Shown here piece after piece: positions 23,021-33,300 of a stretch of 64,000 bases of DNA. Location of the stretch: the NCBI GenBank assembly GCA_949358305.1, contig OX442314.1, positions 37,235,211-37,299,210 on the forward strand, in the 5' to 3' direction. The position numbers and the translations under genes are program-made. The notes under the pieces are model-generated. The model was not told the origin of the DNA and searched no databases. It worked only from the letters and a program-made list of their open reading frames with translations. The number at the start of each line of letters is the position of its first letter. Position 1 is the stretch's first letter. The stretch is from Strigamia acuminata (taxonomy: Eukaryota; Arthropoda; Chilopoda; Geophilomorpha; Linotaeniidae).

Positions 23021-24514
23021 TTAATCAACATGATTCTTTGCTAAATATTGAGCTCGCATATTTGCGAATTTCCGAGATCTCTCAGCCTGCTGTACTGATT
23101 TCTTTCGACGTTTTTCCTTTGGGCAGTTACATACAGTGTACTGACTTGGCAGTGTAAATGACCGTGACGACCCAACTTTTTGTTTTAGGTCATCTCTGGA
23201 AAACCATACATGAATGGGACCCTCATTGGAAAACCATACGTGGAAAGGACCCATATTTGGAATTGTGAAATCCCGCAACAAACGAGGGGATCTATATTTG
23301 ACTCTAAGTCGTGGAACTGATGATTGGAAACCTGGGTTTTCAGTCAGTTTTTGAACATGTTGGTTTGTATTTGAAGTTTCTTCATCACCAGCTGGACTTG
23401 GTGACCGAAAACGCTTTTTTGAAGTTCTTAATTCCTCTCGTTGAGATGAATTATTCTGGATATTGCAGGGTTGCTTTCCAGACGCAAATTGTTGTATCTC
23501 CGTCAGATTGACGACTGGGACGGGTTTTAGTCGTTGGTTACGGTATTGATTTCGAAATACGAATTGTTGCGCTTCGTTTATATTTTTAAATTCAGCTGAA
23601 TTTAACTGGTATTGTTTACAATACTGTTCGAATTGATACCGGATCTCCCGTGGGTTAGTCAAAAAACTTTCTTTTTTAGGTTTAAAATCATTCTCATTAT
23701 CGTGTTGGTAATACTTTTTCAAGGGAAAAGTTTGCTTGACTTTTTTTCGATTTGAAATGGGCGTTAGGTAGAATTGTCTTGGCTGGGGACTCTTCTTGGT
23801 AGACAAATCATACGTCCGCAAACATGAGTTTGTGATCGGCGATCGGGCACGTTGTTGTACGTTATTTGACTGCAAATGTTTGTTTGGAGTCCGAATATCT
23901 TTCCTTTGCGTTGATATTGGTGGCCCAAAACTTTTGTTTACGGTTCCCAATTCTTTTGATAGCGGTAGGTTAATCGACAGATTAAGGCTAGCCACATATC
24001 GTTGTGCTTCAGCTGGATTAGCATATCGAACTGAAATTAGCTGATCTCGATTGTAAACGAGTTTTAATTTGTTCTGAACAACCGACTGGTTAGTTAACGA
24101 ACTCTCTGGATGAGAATTATTAGGTTTATAATTCTCTTCCCCCTTATCTACCGAATTAGGTGGTTTAAACTTTTCTAACTTAGATCCCCTACTGGATGTT
24201 TGAAACATAGTATGAGAATCTTGATTCACTAAGTTTCGGCTGTATGTTTGTGGATTCCGTACTGGATCTTGATGTGAAGATTGAGATTGGGTACGATCTC
24301 GCCAGTTCCTAGCTTTTACATAGTCTGAAGCTTCGATTATATTTTTAAACTTGGTTTTATCCAGTCCATGACGATTACAATACAGAGTAAAATGATCGGG
24401 AATCTTTTCTGTTTGATCGCCAAGTGGTACAGAACTTAAATTTAAGTTTGTCTGCTTATTATTTCCTTTTGGATCGATCATATTCAATGGTTTTTGAGCC
24501 ATAAAAAAATTCAA
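23021..24514 (-). CDS. Gag-like protein of element B (497 residues)
   Basis: Single intact frame; start ATG 24514 (a second ATG four codons on, in MNFFMAQK, is also possible). The N-terminal module (IPDHFTLYCNRHGLDKTKFK, then IIEASDYV) is repeated near the middle as YQFEQYCKQYQLNSAEFKNI followed by NEAQQFVFRNQ. A worn third copy may be VRYANPAEAQRYVASLN. The same module opens the gag of element A (DDLTEYCRLYNLNRADFKTI). The rest is polar and basic (SRSF-, PSP- and KKR-rich). Near the C-terminus a short tandem repeat GPFHVWFSNEGPIHVWFS is followed by CNCPKEKRRKK. No capsid core like that in A and no CCHC knuckle is visible, so this is a reduced or re-purposed gag whose role in packaging is speculative. 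Confidence 0.75.
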   Translation of the reverse strand: MNFFMAQKPLNMIDPKGNNKQTNLNLSSVPLGDQTEKIPDHFTLYCNRHGLDKTKFKNIIEASDYVKARNWRDRTQSQSSHQDPVRNPQTYSRNLVNQDSHTMFQTSSRGSKLEKFKPPNSVDKGEENYKPNNSHPESSLTNQSVVQNKLKLVYNRDQLISVRYANPAEAQRYVASLNLSINLPLSKELGTVNKSFGPPISTQRKDIRTPNKHLQSNNVQQRARSPITNSCLRTYDLSTKKSPQPRQFYLTPISNRKKVKQTFPLKKYYQHDNENDFKPKKESFLTNPREIRYQFEQYCKQYQLNSAEFKNINEAQQFVFRNQYRNQRLKPVPVVNLTEIQQFASGKQPCNIQNNSSQREELRTSKKRFRSPSPAGDEETSNTNQHVQKLTENPGFQSSVPRLRVKYRSPRLLRDFTIPNMGPFHVWFSNEGPIHVWFSRDDLKQKVGSSRSFTLPSQYTVCNCPKEKRRKKSVQQAERSRKFANMRAQYLAKNHVD

Positions 24515-27474
24515 AATCTGACGATTTTAATTCTTTAATTTATAAAGAAGACGAATATAATACACTTTTCAACAAGAAACACTTCTAAACTTTACTTTTG
24601 ACAAAATAAAATTAAACTTCGCGTTTGTTTGACACGTGTTAGCTTTTGCAGGTTACACGGCACACAAAATTCGAATCGTGACTGAAATCGGGACGGCGTG
24701 GTCAAGATGACTCTGGAACACGTCTTCTGGTCTGGTCTGGATGCGAATGATCAGTATCTGATCTGGTCCTCCTTTAATAGCAGGGGGCTGGGGATCCCTA
24801 GATCTCCCAACTTCTGATTGGCGGATGTTAGTGTCGGCCAATGGTATAAAGGACGTTACATCTATTTAGTAGTTCTCTACTAAGTCCGTTCCCTTCGAGA
24901 TTCAATTTTACCGATAAAATAAAATTCCTTCGGGAAGACATTCGTAAAATATTGTATTTTTCAAATGAAAATAAAATAAACTTACTTCAATCTTCTTGAA
25001 CTTTGGGATTTTTACCAATCCAAATAATTAAATAACTTTTCTTCAAAAAATATTTTTCTTTTAATTATTCCGTTAGTGTGTGATATCGTTACAACCACAA
25101 CTTTAATAAAGTTTTCTCAAACTCTCAATTTTTCTTATTCTTATTCAATTATCGTTCAAATAATCATTCCTTTGTAATTGAAATCTATTTTCGATTCCCA
25201 ACATTGTGTATTCATTTCCAATAGGAAGAATAATTTGACCAAGTCTTTACTTTTTCGGGTTTAAATTCCATTTTTCGAGTGTGAAAAAATAAATTTTCAC
25301 CATCCATCTCCCCCTTTTTTAACAAATTTTTTTAACAAATAAAAATTCGTTAAAATTCTTTAAATTTGTTTTGCGAGAAAAATTATCTAATTCTCTAATC
25401 TTCCAAAAGAAAATATTCGAAATTTTACTTTAAACGATAAAGTTATTGGTACAAATGTGTACTTGTTTTTCGGGAGAAAACTATTCGACAATCCTTTAGA
25501 CTTTTGGGTAAAAATTATTCATCAAATCTTTCTTTTTTGATGACAATTGCTTTGATTTTTCGAAAGAAAATATCTAGCTAAATTCCACTTTTCCTGAGCG
25601 GACAATTGTTTTCACAATTAGTTATTCCTTTGCGATATTTACGAAGGACGTGTCTTTGATTATTCGTTTTAATAATTTTCGTCCCCCTTATCTCTAATAA
25701 CGAGATGTTTTTGCAGAGATCTTTTATCTTTTGAATGAAAGAATATTTAAATCTCAATTGTCGTAAATACCTTCATCTGCTGCAGCATTTCCTCAATTTG
25801 AACTTTTCAAATGAAAAGACAAATCTGGAGAACTTTCACTGTCAAACTTCTATTCCTATCGCGCCAAAATTCGTAATTCACTGGTTTGGAATTCCGTATA
25901 ACACGTGACACAATAACAGTATCGATGTCACAATTAAGCAGTTTACTACTCGGTCCGCGCGAGGACATGTAAATTACTTTTTTCCGATAAAAATAATTTT
26001 TCTTTGAAAAATATTTGAAATTGATTTTTCACAACTACTTTTGAATGAAATAAAATGAAGTTATTCCAACTTTTCGTTAATTGCTCACACATAACATTCC
26101 CTTTACTGTGGGATTTGCATCGAAATTCCATTTTTAAAGAACCTTTCTTTTACTTATCGCAAATAAAACATATTCAATCGTTTTTCTGATTAAACTTTAA
26201 CACGTAAATTACGAACGAAATATATGATGACATTCCATTAACCTTTAGGAAAATTGACTAAATTCTTAATTTTTAGAGAAAAATAATGTATCTAGAATCT
26301 TTCCTTTTCCGAATAAAATCTATGTTCAAAATAGAAGATAAATCTTGTGCAATTCTTAGTTTTTTCGAATGGAAAAATACAACTTTTCATCAGCGGTGAT
26401 TTATTTGATTTTTCCGAAAGAAAAATAATTACTTTGAAACTTATTTTCTTCGTTTAAATCAGCTATCTGATTTTAAAGCTTCAATCCAATTAAAAAATAT
26501 TCGCTCCGTAAATATTTCATGTGGCAAAGTTCATAGCCACAAATGGATTTGTTATTCCGGTTTTAAGAAATCATGTGGGAAAATGTCCGATTAGATTACT
26601 AAAAATATTCGTTGTTTTTCAAACAGCTAAATTTCATTTAGAAATTCTCAAAATTTGGGAGACCCAAATATCGTTGGAAACTTAAAACACTGTTAAATTT
26701 CCGAAAGGAAAGATTGAATGAAATCCTTTTACTTTTCCGAGGGAAAGCGTTTATCGTGATTCGTAACTTTCAATGTAAAAAATACTATTCTACGTGGTCG
26801 GCAACTTCATTCGCCGCCATTTTATATTTTCTTAATTTCCATTGTCCCGAAGGAAAAAATGTACTTTTTGTGAAAATAGTTAATTCCTTCAAATAAAGGT
26901 AATATTCATTTCGATTTGCAAATCTTTTCTGCGAAATGGAGTGTGTTGTTTTTCTCCAACAACTAAATTATCTTTGGTACCGATGGCAGTGGAAAAATTA
27001 GTTCGCGACACTTAAATAAATCTCTACGAACCTTCTGTAACATTTCTCCGCTGTCTTTTATCTGTTGTCCGCCATAATTTCCAAGCATTCGTTCGCACCT
27101 TGCGTTGAAGGTTTGAGTAGCTTCCCTGCTGCGTTTGATACGGAGATCGACGCGTATTGCTATGGCGCGTGGTCGCTGGCTATCGGTGTCGACGTACAGT
27201 TACAAGAAACTTAATTTCTTGTAAATATTTCCAAATAGTTGCGGTGTTTTCTTCGTTTTAACTTTTCAGGTGGAAAGATAAATTCGTAAGAAGTCCGCCT
27301 TCTAAACTTGTATGTTTTTAGCTTTTCGAAATAAAACAAACTTCGAAAAAAATATCTGTATTCTTATTTCACTCGAAACTTTTTTTTGATTTCTTATTTA
27401 AAATACTTCGTATTCCTTAAATTGTCGAACGAAAATAGTAAAGAGAGTTCACTAAACGTTTCCATTTCGTCAGT

Positions 27475-28027
27475 TTAACTTTTCACATGAAAATATAAAC
27501 TGAAAATCTATTTGTCTGTTTTAACTAAAATTTTTTAGTTAATATCGGATTCAAGATTCGTTTTTGCAATTCGATCGAATTAATTTGCAACCTATTTCAG
27601 TGATCGTGTGATAGGTCTATAACTTCCGAAATTCCTAGTTAAAGGACTGTTTTGGTGTTTCTCAAGAAAATAAACATGGTTTGAAACTTGTCTGTTTTTT
27701 AACTAAATCTTTTAGTTAAATATTTATCTCAAAATTCACTTTTACAATTCTATCGAATTTAATTGCAACCTAATCTCGGTGGGACCTCCACGTGTGAGAT
27801 TAGGTGGTAGTCTTTGAAATCCCTTAAATCTTCGAACGAAAATAATGAAGGAAAATCTACTACACATTTCTATTTCATCAGTTTAACTTCTTCACATGGA
27901 AATATAAAACTGAAAAATCTAATCTGTCTATTTTTAACTAAATCTTTTAGTTAAAAATATTTATCTCAATATTCACTGTTGCAATTCATTTGAATCAATT
28001 GCAACCTATCTCGGTGGGACCTCCACG
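27475..28027 (-). repeat. Triplicated leader/PBS block of element B
   Basis: Each unit has TTTAACT...TTTTAGTTA, a CAATTC-GA-GAATT-like dyad, then GCAACCTA and primer-site sequence. The last copy holds the functional PBS (28008-28025). The middle copy has the exact same 18 bases at 27773-27790, even followed by CGTGTGA, the LTR junction. The first (about 27590-27612) is worn. Confidence 0.8.
28008..28025 (-). other. Primer binding site of element B (tRNA-Gln)
   Basis: Minus strand TGGAGGTCCCACCGAGAT, two bases after the 5' LTR, is complementary to the 3' end of eukaryotic tRNA-Gln (…ATCTCGGTGGGACCTCCA). Confidence 0.85.
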
Positions 28028-29942
28028 TGTGACGGTGACGACCACAACTCCCATTTAACAATGGTACCGGGAAGAGATCGCAATAAATAAACAGTGAATA
28101 CAATACGAGATAAATACAAGACAGTTTATTGTTGGCAAACAATATGGATGAGCTAAATTATACATAGGACTAATGCCGACATTTGGCAAGTTAAATCAGC
28201 TATTAAACTATACAAAGAATTGGCCAACTGGCCCTAGAATAATATCACTACGGGTCTGGAATATGGGAGCGGTTTCCCCATCGCTCGACCTGATTATAGA
28301 TGTCATCTTAAGCCGGATGGCTGTGTCCTGGAGTCCGATACGGCTTCGCTGGTTTCCTTGGTTCGCTGTGTAAACTATCGCACGTCGATAAATCGAATGA
28401 TCTGAGCATTGCGGTTGACTTTGTCTGCACCGCCACAACTTTGGGAGGATATTGGTGTAAGTAAATGTATTCATTTACTTATCAATATTCCACTTATGAA
28501 TTATATTTAATTCATATCGTTGTGAATTCTTATTTAGATATTTCGGGAATAAGTTGTCGTCAACTTATCGGTTATATTGAGTTCAATATGAGATTAAGTC
28601 TTCTGACTTGATTTTGGTCCAACTGGTTGTCGAGTTTAAGTTTTGCTGTTATAAATAAAATGAAGATTAAGCTTCCCGTCGCAACACACAATTGCCATCG
28701 ATTAGAATATACGCCTTGCCATGCAGAACGGTATCAAGCGTCCCCGGCGTCGCAGCACGGTCGTCCATCGAGTGGTTGACGGTACCACGTACACAGGGGT
28801 CGATAGCTCGCGGCTCCGCACAGCAGTTTTATCTCTCGCGGTACTAATAATAGACCGACTGCTTTGGCATCGAATACCATGAGAATCAGCTTGCCAAACA
28901 CTTGGTGCTACTCGTGGTTACTGTAAAACAGACTGCTTTGGCACCATCAGGTGAAGGAACCGATTCTCAACAATACCGATGCTACTCGTGGTAACGGAAT
29001 ACGTTCATACCGAGAAAGACCACATGGTCCTGTCCGGAGGATACTGAATTGCACAACGGCGGGTTCTCCTTCGGCGTCGCAACCGTAAACTGTAACATTT
29101 ATGCAACATAATGATCCCAGCACTTCGACTTCAATTGCCGGCGGTGGCATGATTCTGTAGAATCATGCAACGGTTCTTTGTGAATAAATCAACAAAGAAC
29201 CAAAAGGTTTTTTTACGTGAACAACGAATCATATTTCTTAAGTAACAATACCAAACAGAAAATAATCAAACAGAGCTGCGGAATGGCCGATTGTTTGGGT
29301 TTATATAACCTGACTGGATTTAAGGATTAATCCAGTCATCCAATTGGAACATGGGTTCCACGAATCCCTCCAATCCCGTATCACCGGAAGTGGATACGGA
29401 GGAGCATTTATGCAAATTATGCTAATCCTTGTTACAACCGGAACTGGATACCCAGGACCGGAAATGGGTTCCACCAATCAGATTGATCGGTTGACCGATT
29501 GATCGCTAAACATTCTGTCCCGCAGAAATGGAAGTTACATTGTATTTAACAATGTCAGATACTTAATATATATTTATATTAATATTTAACACAATTTATT
29601 CACTTGATTAAATATACGTTTATATTTAATCATGAGGTTTTCAAGTTCGTATTCGAATTTATCGCTAATTGCGATCGCGCCATCTAGTGGCAATATGGAG
29701 CATTGACAAATGCGGGTTTTTAGCAGACGAATCTTCGTAATTATGCCGTGATACTTTAGTATCATGTGGAAATTAGTGTTTATTCTTAATAAACGAACAT
29801 CTTTGTATTTGAAACATCATAAATGACTTTATTCTAGACATTTATCAGTTTTACACAGAATATTGTAAAAATACCATCATATTGGCGCAACAGCGCTTTC
29901 TTGATAGAAAATAGGCATTTATAGCCATTGTAAACCGTCATA
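28028..29942 (-). repeat. 5' LTR of element B
   Basis: 1915 bp, nearly identical to 20512-22425 (one substitution and one single-base insertion seen). Confidence 0.92.
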
Positions 29943-29946
29943 AGTG

Positions 29947-30332
29947 TAGTCGCCTCGACGATAACTTGAAGTTTAGAGCACGTGGCTTTCAAATCCTCCG
30001 CCGCTAATAAACGAATTCCGCTGGTTCGTATTTCTTCGAATATTCAAAGAAATTTCCTGATATATAGATATAACTTTATATGCATAATCATAATACCTGT
30101 ATTCGCTGATTTATAGCTAACAATGTCAACGCGTTTGACCGTGATTTTTGTTGAATTCGACGAAGTTCTTCTCCTCTCACGTGTGTGTTAGAAGACTGAA
30201 TATAGAACGAATCTTTTACTCTCCACCCGGGGTCATAATTTATCAGGTGACTTCGCGAATTTTCGATTTGAATATTCAATATCTGATTTAAATCAATATC
30301 TTTTAGAATATTCTTTTTATATTTAGAATCTT
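29947..30332 (-). other. Element A, region between pol stop and the insertion point of B
   Basis: Continues at 20507 on the other side of B. It holds no recognisable gene; a 63-codon ORF (30088-30279) has no motif. This spacer probably carries whatever signal allows ORF3 to be expressed (for example a splice acceptor), which I cannot identify. Confidence 0.5.
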
Positions 30333-33300
30333 TTAACGACGTTCTTGAATCATCTGCACAAAATCCGTAGTATATTTCGGATTTGGCTTCAAAGTTCTTT
30401 TCGGTCTCGAGATTATCTCCGGAAGGTCAGCTGTTCGCTTCCGTTTATTTGAGTTATTACTTCGTGGATCGATAATCTCGTTTCCATTTTCATTTGAGGT
30501 AGGAATTATTCTTTCTTCTTGTTCAAGACTTTCTTGAGGAAGTTCTTCCATATCTTTTTCAAGATTTTCACGAGAGGTTTCTTCCATATCTTGATTATCT
30601 AATTCTTGTGAATTAGATTCGTTAAATTCGGAATTTGCCGACATCCAATCAGGGTTTGGATGATCTTTCAGTTTTCCTTTTTTCTGACCCAGAGTCCATG
30701 TCTCAATCGGGTATGAAGGGATATACGGGGTGAGATCATCCGTATTTATCGATGGTTCAATTGAGTCATCTAATAATTTTCGTAAGGCGTATGCACCTCC
30801 TGTTAATACGGCCGTGATTTCCCACGGTCCGTCTCGTTTTTCAGCAAATCCTTTAGTAATGCCTTTGTCTTGATTGGAAAGAATATGTGTATTTTTCCAG
30901 ACTAAATCACCTACTTCATATTTGCAAATATGAAATTTATTACGGTGAATTCTGTCGTGTTTCTCGTAATTTAGTTGGATCCTACGGTGCATCTCTTGGT
31001 GTGCTCTTCGTAAAATCCCGAGTAAATTAAACACGAATTCCTCAGGGTTATTTTTATCGAATTTATTCGCGTGTTGAATAATTCGCGGGTCGAAAGGTAG
31101 TGTTACTATTCTTCCCGTATTTAATAAAAATGGCGTCGATCCGGTTGCTTCGGATTTTGCCGTTCTGGATGCAAATGCAAATTCATTCAGAAAACGTGGC
31201 CAGTGAGAGTGCACATCAGAATAAATTGCAAGCATTATTTTGATATCCCTGTTTGCCCGTTCTGTGGGGTTGGCCTGAGCATGATAAGGACTTATATGCG
31301 TCATTTTAATGTTATGCCTTTTGCAGAAACCCTCATAGATGGTTGATGCGAACTGTTTTCCATTATCACTGATAATTTTCCTGGGGTATCCCCATCTATG
31401 TACGATATCACCTAACTTTGTTATAATTGCTTCACTTGAAGCTTTGCTTAATGGAGCTAATTCTACCCATTTAGTACATTGATCGATTCCTACTAAAATA
31501 TATTTATGTTGGTATTGACCAGCGGGTTTGGGACCCATGAAGTCTAAACAAAGAACTTCCCATGGCTGTGCCATATTGTGAGGAGTATAACTCGCTCTGT
31601 TTTTGCGGTGTTGACTAGGTTTGTATTGTTGGCAATGAACACAACTACGAACATAATTGCACGTGTCTTTGCTCATTTTAGGCCAATAATAGATGAGTTT
31701 CGCTCGTTCGAGCGTTTTACTCATCCCCGCGTGTCCACTTAACGGATGTCCGTGGCATGCGAACAACACTCGTCGTACTAACGAAGGTGGAATCACCGCT
31801 TTAAATCCGTTGCCGGAATCATTTAATTCTTCTTCAAATGTTGGTTTGAAGAAGATTAACATTTCAGAGTCATTACTATTCTCATCTTCATTATCATGAT
31901 TTTCTTTGAAATCTAGTTGGTAGCCTTTGATGTCTTTCATCCATCGCTTAGTTTTCTTATTCCTTCTTTGCTCAACTTCATCTAATTTTAGGTGAGTTAT
32001 TATTTTTCTACATTCATAGTCTTTGAGCTGAGCTTCGATGATTTCTGCTCTGGTAGGAGGAACTATACTTAGTACTTCGGTTAAAGCACTAAATAAAGTT
32101 TCTGGTTCTACATGACCTTTCTCCCCCTTTTCCAAAGAATTATTTAATTTTTTGGAATAATCAAACTTTACTGACACGTTTGTTAAGAACTGACAGGGTT
32201 TTGGTTCTTCTCTACGAGTAACTTCTTTATTTCCGTCCCATTCGGGCCAGAATTGAGTTATTTCTGTGGGTTCGATGTAATCATCCTTCGGAATGTCTTC
32301 AATACTCAAAGGAGCTCTTGAAAATGCGTCTGCGACTTGATTTTGAGTACCACGACGATACTTAATCTTAAAGGCGCCACATTGCAGTTTAATTGCCCAT
32401 CGGCCAAAACGACCAGAAGGTTCTGGCGTTCCCATTAGCCATTTTAAGGCTTCTGCATCTGACTCCAGGGTGAAAGACGTGTATTCTATGTAAGGGCGGA
32501 AACGTTCTACAGCCCATACTACCGCCAGACACTCTAATTCGGGAGTAGTGTAACGTTGCTCGGCTCCTCGAAGTACGCGACTAGCGTAGGCTACGGGTCT
32601 TGGAGTTTTAATCCATTTGTCCTTGTTTTTGTCAAGAAAATCCACATCTTGGCATAATACCGCTCCTAATCCTGAATGTGAAGCGTCTGTTAGAATCACA
32701 AAGGGTTCGAGCATGTTAGGCATTAACAAAACTTGAGTTTCGTCGCATAAAATGTCTTTAATTCTTTCGAAAGCGTCTATTTGCTCTTGTCCCCAGACAA
32801 AGGTTGCTTTCTCGTGCATTATGCTAGTCAGTGGAGTAGCAATTTCACCGTGGTTAGGAATAAACTTCCTAAAGAAATTTGCCAACCCGTGAAACCTTTG
32901 TACATCTTTCGATGTTTTTGGGGTGGGAAATTTTCGTACTGACGCTATTTTATCAGGATCCGGGGCTAATCCATTCGGAGTGATTAAGTGTCCCAGAAAT
33001 TTTAGCGTAGTTCTGCCGAACTTAGACTTTTCTTTATTTACGGATAAGTTTGCTTTGTCTAGTCGTTCTAATACATCTTTAATGTGACCGAGATGTTGAT
33101 CCCAAGTCTGAGAAAAGATAATTACATCGTCTAAATAGACTAATGCGTGTTTATATAACGCGTCACCCATAACTTGTTCCATTAGGGCTTGAAATGTACA
33201 AGGCGCGTTACATAACCCAAATGGCATACGTACAAATTGATAGTTGCCTTTCGGAGTATAGAAAGCAGTTTTCTGCTTATCTTCTTCTTCCATCTCTACT

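Larger units (their letters stand above)
24515..28027 (-). other. Long leader of element B: no gene, rich in short dyads, triplicated primer-site block at its start
   Basis: On the transcribed strand this 3.5-kb leader lies between the 5' LTR and the gag-like ORF. Part of it (about 24655-24760) matches the leader of A (37050-37160, GGGACGGCGTGGTCAAGATG). The rest is expanded and holds more than 20 variants of a TTTTCGAANGAAAA-type dyad (for example near 25455, 25556, 25804, 26410, 26731, 27263, 27479). Three direct repeats containing primer-site sequence lie at about 27475-28027. No frame above about 60 codons stands out. Confidence 0.7.
20512..29942 (-). mobile_element. Element B: non-autonomous LTR retrotransposon nested in element A
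   Basis: Begins TGTGACGG and ends CCGTCATA, with AGTG duplicated at 20508-20511 and 29943-29946. LTRs are 1914 bp (20512-22425) and 1915 bp (28028-29942). I saw one substitution (22101 T against 29617 C) and one extra T (about 29715), so insertion is recent. It has a tRNA-Gln PBS (28008-28025) and the same PPT as A. It encodes a single gag-like ORF; protease, RT and integrase are absent. Its end signals match A, so A-type enzymes could mobilise it (inference). Confidence 0.92.

Noticed and set aside
28008-28025. tRNA-Gln gene
   Set aside because: Only the 18 terminal bases match; this is the primer binding site.
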